Positions 34,662 to 42,896 of a stretch of DNA of 64,000 nt are shown here, piece by piece (position 1 is the first letter of the stretch; every line of letters begins with the position of its first letter). A program made the position numbers and the translations under genes. Below the pieces are notes generated by a model. That model was not told the origin of the DNA, made no database searches, and saw nothing but the letters and a program-made list of their open reading frames with translations. The DNA comes from an uncultured Anaerolineae bacterium (GTDB lineage Bacteria > Chloroflexota > Anaerolineae > Aggregatilineales > Phototrophicaceae). The stretch is from NCBI GenBank assembly GCA_937944445.1, contig CALDYP010000022.1:1-64000 (forward strand), given 5' to 3'.

Positions 34662-35465
34662 ATGGTGGAGTTCGTGTACGGCCATTGGCCAGTCATGGAG
34701 TGCCTGCGCGCGGGGCGGCGCAAAGTTGAAAAACTGCTGCTGAGCGACCGCGTGGAGGAAAAAGGCATCGTCGCCGAGATCATCACCGCTGCCCGTGAAC
34801 GCAGCGTCGACGTGACGCGCGTCAACCGCCGCATCCTCGACGACGTGAGCAACAACGCCAACCATCAAGGAACGGTGCTGCGCGTTGGAGAGTACCCGTA
34901 TGTGGAGCTGGACGACATCCTCGCGCGTGCCCACGAGCACGGCGAAAAGCCGTTCATCCTGCTGCTTGACCTGCTGCAAGACCCGCAGAACGTGGGGACG
35001 TTGATGCGCGTGGCGGACGCCGTCGGCGTGCATGGCGTCGTCATGCAAGATCGGCGCGGTGTCTCGGTCACGGGGTCAGTGGTGGCGGCCTCATCGGGCG
35101 CAGTGGAACATCTGTTCGTCGCGCAGGTGACGAATCTCGTTGCCGCGATGAAGAAGCTCAAAGAAAACAACGTGTGGCTGGTGGGGCTGGACATTGGCCC
35201 CAACGTGCCACCGTTGGGGGATGCTGACCTAAACATGGCGATCGGGTTAGTCATGGGCAGCGAGGGCGAAGGGATGCGCCGCCTCGTGCGCGACACCTGT
35301 GATTTGTTGACGACGCTGCCGATGCGCGGCAAGGTCGGGAGCTTGAACGTCGCCACTGCGGGCAGCGTGGCGCTCTATGCGGCGTGGCAAGCGCGCGGCT
35401 GGACGGGCTGGGTGCACGCGCGCCCGTCAACGCCCGCATCCCCTGACCATGCCCGCCTCGAATAG
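34662..35465 (+). CDS. rlmB: SpoU-family rRNA 2'-O-methyltransferase, RlmB-like
   Basis: SAM-dependent enzyme of the knotted SPOUT class that methylates a ribose in 23S rRNA (G2251 in E. coli). The substrate-binding domain (1-75) includes YGHWPVMECLRAGRRKVEK. SPOUT motifs follow: LLDLLQDPQNVGTLMRVADA (motif 1), LVMGSEGEGMRRL (motif 2) and PMRGKVGSLNVATAGSVALY (motif 3). Start could be GTG 34659 or ATG 34662; the ATG is used. It is directly behind cysS, a common arrangement. Assignment within the SpoU family (RlmB versus TrmH-like) is likely but not certain. Confidence 0.9.
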   Translation: MVEFVYGHWPVMECLRAGRRKVEKLLLSDRVEEKGIVAEIITAARERSVDVTRVNRRILDDVSNNANHQGTVLRVGEYPYVELDDILARAHEHGEKPFILLLDLLQDPQNVGTLMRVADAVGVHGVVMQDRRGVSVTGSVVAASSGAVEHLFVAQVTNLVAAMKKLKENNVWLVGLDIGPNVPPLGDADLNMAIGLVMGSEGEGMRRLVRDTCDLLTTLPMRGKVGSLNVATAGSVALYAAWQARGWTGWVHARPSTPASPDHARLE

Positions 35466-35472
35466 GCTGCGC

Positions 35473-35478
35473 TATAAT
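35473..35478 (+). promoter_or_regulatory. -10 element TATAAT of frr
   Basis: Perfect hexamer just after the rlmB stop, 34 bases before the frr ATG. No good -35 is seen. Confidence 0.4.
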
Positions 35479-35511
35479 CGGGCACACAAGGTAAGATGAG
35501 GAGACTGACGT

Positions 35512-36069
35512 ATGCTGGACGATATTCTGAATGAATGCCGCGAGAAGATGAACGGGGCCATTCACAGTTTAGAGCAAGACCTTTTGGGGATGCGCGGCAA
35601 CCGCGCCAGCACCTCGCTGGTAGATCGCTTGAAAGTGGATTACTACGGCATGGAGAGCGAACTGCGCACGCTGGCGACCATCTCCACGCCCGAGCCGATG
35701 CAGATCATGATCCGCCCGTTTGACAAAGGGGCGGTCAAGGCGATTGAGAAAGCCATCATGGAAGCCAACCTCGGCATGAACCCCAACACCGATGGCGACG
35801 TCATCCGCTTGAACATGCCTGCGCTCACCCGCGAGCGTCGGCAAGAACTGGTCAAGTTCCTCCACAAACGGTTGGAAGAAGCGCGCATCGCCCTGCGCAA
35901 CGTGCGCCGCAGCGCCAACGACGACATCCGCGAGTACGAAAAAGAGAAGATGATCAGCGAGGATGAGGCCAAGATCGGCCAAGAAAAAGTCCAGAAGATG
36001 ACGGATGAGTTCGTCGCCAAAGTGGAAGAGATGGGCAAGATCAAAGAAGCTGAAATCATGGCAGTATGA
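35512..36069 (+). CDS. frr: Ribosome recycling factor
   Basis: Splits post-termination ribosomes together with EF-G. The 185-residue length is standard. Signatures: GNRASTSLVDRLKVDYYG, STPEPMQIMIRPFDKGAVKA, MNPNTDGDVIRLNMPALTRE and ALRNVRRSANDDIREYEKE, forming the L-shaped three-helix and beta-domain fold. GAGGAG lies before ATG. uppS follows by 77 bases, a frequent order in bacteria. Confidence 0.97.
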   Translation: MLDDILNECREKMNGAIHSLEQDLLGMRGNRASTSLVDRLKVDYYGMESELRTLATISTPEPMQIMIRPFDKGAVKAIEKAIMEANLGMNPNTDGDVIRLNMPALTRERRQELVKFLHKRLEEARIALRNVRRSANDDIREYEKEKMISEDEAKIGQEKVQKMTDEFVAKVEEMGKIKEAEIMAV

Positions 36070-36146
36070 GTTGTGAGTGAGGATTTCAGCGGTCGCTGCT
36101 GTATATGTATGAGTAGAACGTTCAAGAACATCAACGAGGGATGCGC

Positions 36147-36929
36147 ATGGCCGTAATCACCAAAGAAGCCGCAGTGGTATCGGGGGATGCAAATGGCTTC
36201 CTCAAAGTGCCGCGCCACGTTGCGATCATCATGGATGGCAACGGGCGTTGGGCGAAACAGCGCGGGCTGCCGCGTTCGATTGGGCATCGTCAAGGCACAG
36301 AAAACCTGCGCACGATCATCAAGGCGGCGGTCGAGTTCGGTGTGGAGATCATGACGATCTACGCTTTTTCGACCGAGAATTGGAACCGACCGCGGCAGGA
36401 AGTCGCCCTGCTCATGCGCATCCTTGAGATGGTCATCGACCGCGAGCTGAACGAGCTGAACGAGCAAGGGGTGCAGATTCGCCACATCGGCGAGTTGAAG
36501 GGCATTGAGCCGCGCCTTGCGGACAAGGTGCGCCAAGCCTGTGAGATGACGCGCCACAACACGCGCCTGATCCTGAACGTGGCCTTCAACTACGGCGGGC
36601 GCGATGAGATCGTCCACGCCATTCAGGCCATCATCCGCGAGGGCATCCCTGCTGAAGAAGTGACCGAAGAGGTCGTGAGCCGTCATCTCTACACGGCCGG
36701 CCTTGCTGACCCTGACCTTGTGATCCGCACCAGCGGCGAGTATCGCATCAGCAACTTCTTGCTCTGGCAGGGCAGCTATGCCGAGTACTACTACACGCCG
36801 GTGTACTGGCCGGCGTTCAACAAAGAGGAGTTCCGCAAGGCGATCGTCGAATACGGCCATCGCCGCCGCCGCTACGGCAAGACCGACGAGCAGATCGACG
36901 AAGAAGACTTCGACGACTCGGAGGAGTAG
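36147..36929 (+). CDS. uppS: Isoprenyl (undecaprenyl) diphosphate synthase
   Basis: Cis-prenyltransferase that extends farnesyl diphosphate to the C55 lipid carrier for wall polymers. HVAIIMDGNGRWAKQRG holds the catalytic Asp, IGHRQG and YAFSTENWNRP are the substrate sites, and DLVIRTSGEYRISNFLLWQ is the terminal signature. 260 residues. Start 36147 is favoured because GAGGG is only adjacent to the 36141 ATG but well spaced from this one. The tail is acidic (DEEDFDDSEE). Chain length is inferred. Confidence 0.95.
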   Translation: MAVITKEAAVVSGDANGFLKVPRHVAIIMDGNGRWAKQRGLPRSIGHRQGTENLRTIIKAAVEFGVEIMTIYAFSTENWNRPRQEVALLMRILEMVIDRELNELNEQGVQIRHIGELKGIEPRLADKVRQACEMTRHNTRLILNVAFNYGGRDEIVHAIQAIIREGIPAEEVTEEVVSRHLYTAGLADPDLVIRTSGEYRISNFLLWQGSYAEYYYTPVYWPAFNKEEFRKAIVEYGHRRRRYGKTDEQIDEEDFDDSEE

Positions 36930-36996
36930 CAGGGCCTGCCTCATTTTAAGACAGCTTCCCCTATTTTCTGAGTTCGGACAAAGCCCTCCTTTGCTG

Positions 36997-38457
36997 ATGA
37001 CACTTCCTACCCTCAAAACCCGCTTGGAACAAGACGACCCGCCGCCTGATAGCGCGCTGAGGTCGTCGATGCGACTATCCCTGTCCCGATCAGCAGTTAA
37101 TGCTGCCGCGCTGTTGATCGCAGTGGGGCTGCTGCTGCGGCTGGCGGTGGCGCTGCAAGGCGACCCACTGGACCCGTACTTCGTGGGCAGCAGCGACACA
37201 CGCTGGTATCTGGCAATGGGCGAAGGGCTGATGGCCGCCATCTTTCAAGGGGTCGAAGTCGGCATCTCACGCGGGGGGCTGCAATTCGTCAACAGCGCCT
37301 ACGGCATCCCCCCGCTGTACGTGCTCTTCGTCGGCTTCTGGCAGCAAATCGCCCCGCCCGATTGGGCCGTGATCGGCATTCGCACCTCGCAGTGCCTGCT
37401 CAGCGTGCTGACGGGCCTGCTCGCGGCGGACGCCGCACGTCGTTTGGCGCGCTCAGCCCGTGTCGGATTGTTCGTGCTAGCCGTTATGATGCTCGACCCG
37501 TCGCAAATCCTTGAGCCGCGCCACATCTTGACGGAGACGCTCTACATCGCGTTGATGACCGCTGGCGTGTGGGCGTATCTCGTGTGGATGGTAGACGTGA
37601 AGACGCTGCAGCGGCGCTCGGCGCTAGGGGTGGGGCTGCTGCTGGCGCTCGGGTCGCTCACGCGGGCGGTCGGCGTCCTCTATCCGCTGATGGTGAGCGC
37701 GCATCTGCTGTGGCGCTGGCGTGCTCAGTGGCGGCGCGCAGCAGCGGCGGTAGGGCTGCTGCTGGCGACTTACATCGCCGTCACCAGCACATGGACGGTC
37801 TATAACTTGATGGCATGGGATCGCTTCCTCTACCTGAGCAATCAATTTTTCCCGGCGGTGTGGCGGGGCGCAACCGACGCAGACGGCCAACCGCACGAGA
37901 ACGACGCGCTGCTGCTGGCCGACGCCATCCCCGACCCTGACTGCGACGGCGACTGCACCCCGCGCATCACGCTTGACCTCTACGCGCGGCAGGCGCTGCG
38001 CTTCATCACGGATGACTTGTACGGGTATGTGAGCTTACGATTGAGCGAGCTAGGCAGTTCGATCTTACAGCCGCACGCGGCGGTGACGCGGCCCGGCGAA
38101 AGCCTGCGCGCGCTGGCATTGGACTGGATCAACAGCGGCTTCACGTGGGCAGGCTTGGTGCGGCTGGTCAACGGGGATGACTTCTGGCTGAAGCTGATGA
38201 TTTACCTGTTTCACTGCACAGGCTATGGGCTGATGCTGGTAGGGCTGTGGCGGCTGCGCGGGCGCTTTGTCTTGGCGGCAGTGCCCCTATCGTTCATCCT
38301 CTACACGCTGGCGATCCACGTCGTGCTGCTGGCGCTGCCGCGCTACATCTTCCCGATTATGCCGATGGTGTGGATGTTGGCTGGGGCGGCGCTGATGCCG
38401 CTTGCTCGCTCGCGCGACGAATCTCCGCTAGCTGCTGCTCCAGCTCCGCGCGTTTAG
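36997..38457 (+). CDS. GT-C-like membrane glycosyltransferase / dolichyl-mannosyltransferase-type protein
   Basis: Polytopic protein of 486 residues with about 9-11 hydrophobic segments. The external loop after helix 1 contains SSDTRWYLAMGEGL, an acidic motif where GT-C enzymes have their catalytic Asp. Members of this fold use lipid-phosphate sugars outside the membrane; the Dpm-like enzyme at base 1 could supply such a donor. ATG 36997 is the first start after uppS, but without a good ribosome site; ATG 37069 is possible. The last 101 bases overlap an oppositely oriented small gene. The family call is moderate. Confidence 0.72.
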   Translation: MTLPTLKTRLEQDDPPPDSALRSSMRLSLSRSAVNAAALLIAVGLLLRLAVALQGDPLDPYFVGSSDTRWYLAMGEGLMAAIFQGVEVGISRGGLQFVNSAYGIPPLYVLFVGFWQQIAPPDWAVIGIRTSQCLLSVLTGLLAADAARRLARSARVGLFVLAVMMLDPSQILEPRHILTETLYIALMTAGVWAYLVWMVDVKTLQRRSALGVGLLLALGSLTRAVGVLYPLMVSAHLLWRWRAQWRRAAAAVGLLLATYIAVTSTWTVYNLMAWDRFLYLSNQFFPAVWRGATDADGQPHENDALLLADAIPDPDCDGDCTPRITLDLYARQALRFITDDLYGYVSLRLSELGSSILQPHAAVTRPGESLRALALDWINSGFTWAGLVRLVNGDDFWLKLMIYLFHCTGYGLMLVGLWRLRGRFVLAAVPLSFILYTLAIHVVLLALPRYIFPIMPMVWMLAGAALMPLARSRDESPLAAAPAPRV

Positions 38458-38617
38458 CGGCCTGCGCGGCTTGGGCAGCTTGGGCCGCCTCGCGCAGCAT
38501 CTTCAGCAAGTTCGCGCGGAATTGTGAACCGCTGACTGGCGAGAACAAGACGACCAGCAGCACGCCCAACGCCGCGCCGACACCCAGCCCAACCAACAGT
38601 GACATCACTTTGCGCAT
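38357..38617 (-). CDS. Small YtxH-like membrane protein
   Basis: 86 residues. One N-terminal membrane helix (MSLLVGLGVGAALGVLLVVL) with the glycine pattern of YtxH-type proteins, then SPVSGSQFRANL, an Ala-rich coiled coil (AAQAAQAAQAAKRAELEQQ) and a Pro/Ser tail. AAGGGGGA precedes ATG 38617. Its 3' end overlaps the converging GT-C-like gene by 101 bases, and both frames look coding there. Function unknown; the family is linked to envelope or stress roles in some bacteria. Confidence 0.78.
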   Translation of the reverse strand: MRKVMSLLVGLGVGAALGVLLVVLFSPVSGSQFRANLLKMLREAAQAAQAAQAAKRAELEQQLAEIRRASEQAASAPPQPTSTPSA

Positions 38618-38621
38618 GCGA

Positions 38622-39440
38622 TCATCCCCCTTCTGGCGCTGCTAGCGGCTCTACGAGTTCATACGGCCCAAGCGCTGTGCCATCCACCGCCAGCGCGAAG
38701 GCTTGCCCTGAAGATACATCCAATAAGAACGTGCCGCTGTCGAAACGTTGAATCGTCAGCGCGACTTCTTGCGGCTCGGTGATCCCAAAGCCGATGCGCG
38801 CGGGCAGCCCCTCAACCAGCGTCCACATGCTGCCGAACGCGCCCGTCGGCACCAGCCCCTGCTGTGACGGCTCTAGTGGGGCGGTGAGCGGGGGCGGCGC
38901 TTCGAGGTAGTAGAACCGCCCGACTGTCCCTTGCGGCACAATCGCCCAAACGGCTTGAATGTCCGGCTGCAGATACATCACGCCGCGGTCGAACACTTGA
39001 AGCTGGCCGAAGAAGCCGAACGGCTCTTGAATGGGGCAGCCCAAGCGCTGCCGCACGACCGACTGCGACTGCCACACAGGGACGATGCGCGGCTCAATTG
39101 GGCGGCCACATTGGCGGGCGTCAGCGGTGGGGGCCGCGCCGCCGCTGCCGAGCAGCGGCTGGGTGAACGACTGAAAGGCCAAGCCGCCCCCGGCCTCGCC
39201 GATGAACACCCCAACGTAAGGCGATGGGCTGGGGTCAGGCGTCGGAGTGGGGGGGGCGGGCGTCGGGCTGGCAGCGGCAGCCGTTGCCGCGAGCTGGTCA
39301 AGGTTGGGGGTGGGCGAGAGCACAACCGTCGCCAGCGACTTCACCACCACGACCTCTGTCGGCGCGGCAGCAGCCTCCGTGCCCGTGGAGCAAGCCGTCA
39401 GCAGCATGAGCAGCAGCGCTGCCCAACCTACAAGCGGCAC
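38622..39440 (-). CDS. Lipoprotein with Thr/Pro linker
   Basis: Secreted lipid-anchored protein. Starting at GTG 39440, the signal is PLVGWAALLLMLLTAC with the lipobox Cys at 17. Longer starts at 39509 and 39503 lie inside the FHA gene and would bury the signal. A low-complexity Ala/Pro/Thr linker (~50-80) follows, then a ~190-residue domain with aromatic and Gly-rich turns (FGFFGQLQVFDRGVMYLQP, ARIGFGITEPQEVALTIQRF) similar in style to LGFP-like repeats. I do not assign a function. It is coupled to the upstream FHA gene, 1 base after its stop. Confidence 0.75.
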   Translation of the reverse strand: MPLVGWAALLLMLLTACSTGTEAAAAPTEVVVVKSLATVVLSPTPNLDQLAATAAAASPTPAPPTPTPDPSPSPYVGVFIGEAGGGLAFQSFTQPLLGSGGAAPTADARQCGRPIEPRIVPVWQSQSVVRQRLGCPIQEPFGFFGQLQVFDRGVMYLQPDIQAVWAIVPQGTVGRFYYLEAPPPLTAPLEPSQQGLVPTGAFGSMWTLVEGLPARIGFGITEPQEVALTIQRFDSGTFLLDVSSGQAFALAVDGTALGPYELVEPLAAPEGG

Positions 39441-39441
39441 G

Positions 39442-40053
39442 TTACTTGCTGCCGGGGGTCTCAAATCGAAGCGTTGTGCGCAGTCGGGCGAATTCAATTT
39501 CATCGCCATCGCGCAGGCGGTAGCGCTGTTTTGGGGTCACTTGAAAGCCGTTGATGCGCGTGCCGTTGGTGCTGTTGAGGTCTTCTAAATACAGGAACCC
39601 ATCGTGCAGGGTCAACACGGCGTGCATGCGCGAAACGCCGAAGTGGTACGCGCCGAACGGCGTTAGGTCAAATCCGATGCCGGTGTCCCCTTCCATCGCA
39701 CGCCCCACTACGATGCGATCTTCAGCAGGCATGATATAGGTCTCATCGCCGATTTTCCAACGCAGCTTCCACGCAGAGGTAAGGCGCGCCGTGCCGGGTG
39801 AGGGGGGACGGTTGCCCATGTCTGCCTTGGCGCTCTCTGGAACGTTCAGGTAGTCTGTTTTGAAGCGGCTGCTATCACCCGATGTCGGCATAACCAATCC
39901 CTCATCGCTGACGGGTCGCGTGTCTAGTCCACGTAGTGGACGAGCTGCCTTGTCATTCTTGTCTGGATCACGATCTGAACTTGAAGCGATATCAGGAGCT
40001 TGCTCGTCAGCGCCACTGACTTCGTTCTTAGGATTCTTCTCAGGATCATTCAC
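39442..40053 (-). CDS. FHA-domain protein
   Basis: 203-residue cytoplasmic protein. Residues 1-85 are charged and probably disordered, with several Ser/Thr-Asp sites. The FHA domain (~105-195) has VVGRAMEGDTG, GVSRMHAVLTL and NSTNGTRINGFQV, with the phosphothreonine-contacting Arg, Ser and Asn. GAGGTAGGG precedes ATG. The lipoprotein gene follows after one base, so expression is linked. The disordered N-terminus could itself be phosphorylated and bound by FHA domains, as in GarA-like regulators; this is inference. Confidence 0.9.
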   Translation of the reverse strand: MNDPEKNPKNEVSGADEQAPDIASSSDRDPDKNDKAARPLRGLDTRPVSDEGLVMPTSGDSSRFKTDYLNVPESAKADMGNRPPSPGTARLTSAWKLRWKIGDETYIMPAEDRIVVGRAMEGDTGIGFDLTPFGAYHFGVSRMHAVLTLHDGFLYLEDLNSTNGTRINGFQVTPKQRYRLRDGDEIEFARLRTTLRFETPGSK

Positions 40054-40213
40054 AGACTACCCTACCTCAGTATAGCTGAGTCATTCATCACTGCGCATCT
40101 CTTACTGTCGATATTGTACACGAGATAAGTCAAATAGCACGAGGATGAACCTATCAATCTCATGTAAGAATTTTACATTCTTTTTCACGATTGACTTTGG
40201 TAAGAACTAAAGC

Positions 40214-40265
40214 AACAACACGTCTGGGCGCGGTCAGGCATACCTAACCGAGCAGACGTGTTGTT
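40214..40265 (-). terminator. Strong long hairpin downstream of the DUF427 gene
   Basis: AACAACACGTCTG (40214-40226) and CAGACGTGTTGTT (40253-40265) are 13-bp perfect arms. The loop holds a second imperfect stem (CGGTCAGG / CCTAACCG). It begins 25 bases beyond the stop at 40291. It lacks a clean T-run, so termination is likely but not proven. Confidence 0.6.
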
Positions 40266-40290
40266 TGGATCCCAAATGGTGTAGTGAGAT

Positions 40291-40575
40291 TCAGCCTTCG
40301 ACCTTCACCCCGCGCCAGAAGGCAACGTGGCCAGCGATGTTCTGGGCGGCTGGCTTGGGATCAGGATAGTACCACGCAGCGTCTTTGTTCTCTTGGCCAT
40401 CCACGACAATTGTGTAGTAGCTGGCAACACCTTTCCACGGGCAGGTGGTGTGCGTGTCGCTTGGTTTGAAGTACTCCATCTTGATCGTATCCGGCGGGAA
40501 GTAATGATTGCCTTCGACCATTTCAGTTTTGTCGCTCTCGGCGATCACTACGCCATTCCACAATGCGCGTGCCAT
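40291..40575 (-). CDS. DUF427 family protein
   Basis: 94 residues. Matches the small beta-rich DUF427 family: NGVVIAESDKTEMVEGNHYF, CPWKGVASYYTI and DAAWYYPDPKPAAQNIAGHV, with the typical closing VAFWRGVKV. No catalytic activity is established for the family. TTGGAGAG precedes ATG 40575. It appears as a single-gene unit, with a TACAAT -10 just upstream (near 40620) and a strong hairpin after it. Confidence 0.9.
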   Translation of the reverse strand: MARALWNGVVIAESDKTEMVEGNHYFPPDTIKMEYFKPSDTHTTCPWKGVASYYTIVVDGQENKDAAWYYPDPKPAAQNIAGHVAFWRGVKVEG

Positions 40576-40648
40576 GCGTCAACTCTCCAATGTAAACGAA
40601 GTTCCGATGTTCTGATATTGATTGTAGGAAGGGTCTTACGGCCTACGG

Positions 40649-41434
40649 TTAGTTTCTCATCCGAGAGTAAGCTGCGTCAATTTCCGCACGGATAGGCTTC
40701 CAAACAGCTAAATACGCAGCAAAGCCCAACATCGCCACAGCCATCAGCGCCCACACGAACGCGATGAACACTGGCGGCAGCAGCGGCGCGATCTCTTGGT
40801 GGAAGGCTACCGCGTCGTTGCGCACGCCCTGCCGAATGAACGCGTCGTTGTAGAGGATCAAATCCCAGATGTCGAACACCGCGTTGAGCGCCGTCAGCAC
40901 TGCCAGCACGTTCAGCACCAACAGGTTAAAAAACCAGCTGCCACGCCAGCCAATGAGGATCAGCAGGCCGCCCACCCCGAACCCCACCAGCAGCGCGAGC
41001 GGGCTGCCGCTCTGGTCTGGGCGCGCGAACAGCACCGAGAAGCCGATCATGAACACGCCCAGCCCAACCGCTAGAAGGTTGATGCAGCGTGGAAAGCGGT
41101 TGATGACGTAAAACAAGGTCGACCCGAACAGCGCCGCGCCGAGATACCCCGCTGAGATGATGAGGGCGCGGTTCCCGCCCCGTGTGATCGCCAGCCCGCT
41201 GCCATCCGCTGAGACTTGAAAGCCGACGACATCGCCGCCGCTGATGAGCGCAGCCAAGCTGTGCCCTGCCTCGTGGATGAACGTCACGAACAAGCGCAGC
41301 GGGTACATCACTGCGTTGACGATCCCCCAGTTCATCGGGTTAACCCACAACAAATACGCGATTACCAGCGCCAGCGCTGTAATCCCCAGCACCTTGCGCC
41401 GCGCCACCGGTTCAACTGCCTGCGTTGACTTCAT
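40649..41434 (-). CDS. M50-like membrane metalloprotease
   Basis: Integral membrane protein of 261 residues with about six helices. The zinc-binding HExxH is HEAGH in VTFIHEAGHSLAALISGGDV (near residue 55), followed by the GFQVSADGSGLAITRGG beta turn typical of M50B-like proteins. I do not see a clear third-ligand LDG motif, so peptidase activity is uncertain. AAAGGTGAG precedes the ATG. The gene lies in a left-going cluster with DUF427, separated by 73 bases. Confidence 0.8.
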   Translation of the reverse strand: MKSTQAVEPVARRKVLGITALALVIAYLLWVNPMNWGIVNAVMYPLRLFVTFIHEAGHSLAALISGGDVVGFQVSADGSGLAITRGGNRALIISAGYLGAALFGSTLFYVINRFPRCINLLAVGLGVFMIGFSVLFARPDQSGSPLALLVGFGVGGLLILIGWRGSWFFNLLVLNVLAVLTALNAVFDIWDLILYNDAFIRQGVRNDAVAFHQEIAPLLPPVFIAFVWALMAVAMLGFAAYLAVWKPIRAEIDAAYSRMRN

Positions 41435-41529
41435 TTACTCACCTTTGGCTGCCTACTATTTTTTACTATACGTCAGATGCGCAAAAAAGATATAACGTGG
41501 CGCGCAGGGTTTTCAGCACTGCGCAAAAC

Positions 41530-41538
41530 TGCTAGAGT
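41530..41538 (+). promoter_or_regulatory. Extended -10 TGCTAGAGT for the SH3/CARDB lipoprotein
   Basis: Less perfect TGCTANNNT-type element, 36 bases before ATG 41574. Confidence 0.4.
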
Positions 41539-41573
41539 AAGCTTCAGTAGAGACACATTCAGAGGGACTTTCC

Positions 41574-42827
41574 ATGATGAACCGCCTATCGAGGTTCATA
41601 CACACAGGTTGGATCGTGGCCAGTGTGGTCATGGCCAGCGGCTGTACTTTGCTGGAAAATATGACTGCTGAGACAACGCCCCTGTTCGACGGCGAGCCGA
41701 TGGTGCGTTTGGCGTCCCCGCTGCCCAACGAAATTTACGCGCAAGGCGCAGCGGTCAACATTTTAGGCCGCGTAGAAAACGCCGGGCTGGATGTTGCCGT
41801 AGTGGAAATCTTGTTAAACGGTGAGCCAATTGGGCGCGCTGAGGATCCCAACGTCAGCGGGGCGGCCGCTTTCACCGTCACCAATAGTTGGCCGGGCACA
41901 CCCGGCGACCACGTGATCACGCTGCGGGCGCTGCGGGCAGACGGCACAAGCGGCGAGGCCAGCGTGCGCATCACCGTGCAGGGGGAAACTGTCGCAGCGC
42001 TGCCACCTGAAACCGAAGCCGAAGCGACCCCCGAAGAGCCGCCGCTCCCGACGCCGATTGTGCCCGCGCAAACCCAGCCCACCCCGCGGCCCAGCCCAAC
42101 CCCCGCGCCAACGCGCGACGTCGCCGCGCCGACTCAACCGCCGCCTGACACGGCTGCCCAGCCGCCGACGAGCAGCGCCCCGACCATCAGCGTCATCAGC
42201 GGCGCGAACATCCGCAGCGGGCCGGGCCTCGTCTTCGACCCGCCCATTGCCTCGCTGCCCGCCGGCGCTACCGGGACAATCGTCGCCATCAGCCCTGACC
42301 GCCAATGGTATCGCATTACCTACAACAACGGTCTCGGGCGCGGTTGGATCAACGCTGCCGTTGTGACCACCACGGGCGATCTGGCTGGCCTGCCGATCGA
42401 CGCTGGCCCGGCAGCCCCCGCGCCTCAACCGCCTGCCGCTGCCAACCCTGAGCAGCCCGCCGCCCCTGCCGCCAACACCGACCTAAGCATCACCTTCTTT
42501 GCCACGACACCCGACCCGCTCGTCTGTAACCAGCAGGCGACGATCACTGTGATTGTGGTCAACACTGGCAGCACCCCCAGCGCAGAGACGACTCTTCTTG
42601 TCGAGGATTTGTACAACGGTCAGCGGCAGGCCAGCGCCACCGCCACCGTGCGCTCGCTTGGGCAGAACGAGAGCGTCGAGCTGAACCTGTCGCTCACTGT
42701 GTCGACGTTTTTCCTTGAGGGGCACACCCTCCGCGCACGGGTTGACCCAGACAACCGCGTGGCTGAAACCAATGAGGGCAACAACGAAGTCACCAAGAGC
42801 TACACGCTGGCACAAGGGGATTGTTAG
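41574..42827 (+). CDS. Lipoprotein with Ig-like, SH3-like and CARDB domains
   Basis: Surface lipoprotein of 417 residues. Lipobox ASGC follows the signal. An Ig-like domain (~40-135) has LASPLPNEIYAQGAAVNILG. A Pro/Thr/Ala linker (~140-200) leads to a bacterial SH3 module (SGANIRSGPGLVFDPP to GWINAAVV), which commonly binds wall material. A second Pro/Ala linker precedes a CARDB-type domain (~300-415) with VDPDNRVAETNEGNNE, its hallmark. It is built from the same kinds of modules as the FHA protein at 6418 but without a cytoplasmic part. Probably wall-associated. Confidence 0.87.
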   Translation: MMNRLSRFIHTGWIVASVVMASGCTLLENMTAETTPLFDGEPMVRLASPLPNEIYAQGAAVNILGRVENAGLDVAVVEILLNGEPIGRAEDPNVSGAAAFTVTNSWPGTPGDHVITLRALRADGTSGEASVRITVQGETVAALPPETEAEATPEEPPLPTPIVPAQTQPTPRPSPTPAPTRDVAAPTQPPPDTAAQPPTSSAPTISVISGANIRSGPGLVFDPPIASLPAGATGTIVAISPDRQWYRITYNNGLGRGWINAAVVTTTGDLAGLPIDAGPAAPAPQPPAAANPEQPAAPAANTDLSITFFATTPDPLVCNQQATITVIVVNTGSTPSAETTLLVEDLYNGQRQASATATVRSLGQNESVELNLSLTVSTFFLEGHTLRARVDPDNRVAETNEGNNEVTKSYTLAQGDC

Positions 42828-42849
42828 GCCGACACAATTTGCCAATCTG

Positions 42850-42858
42850 TGCTACACT
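42850..42858 (+). promoter_or_regulatory. Extended -10 promoter TGCTACACT of radA
   Basis: Lies 39 bases before the radA ATG; no clear -35. Confidence 0.55.
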
Positions 42859-42896
42859 ATGCGGAACAAATGTTCAGCATCGTATGAGGCAGCGCC

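Noticed and set aside
36778-36996. 73-codon N-terminal extension of the GT-C-like gene
   Set aside because: It lies inside uppS in another frame and is Arg/Ser/Thr-rich, a typical out-of-frame pattern.
35643-37241. 532-codon minus-strand frame across frr and uppS
   Set aside because: It lies opposite two firmly identified genes and has no domain content.
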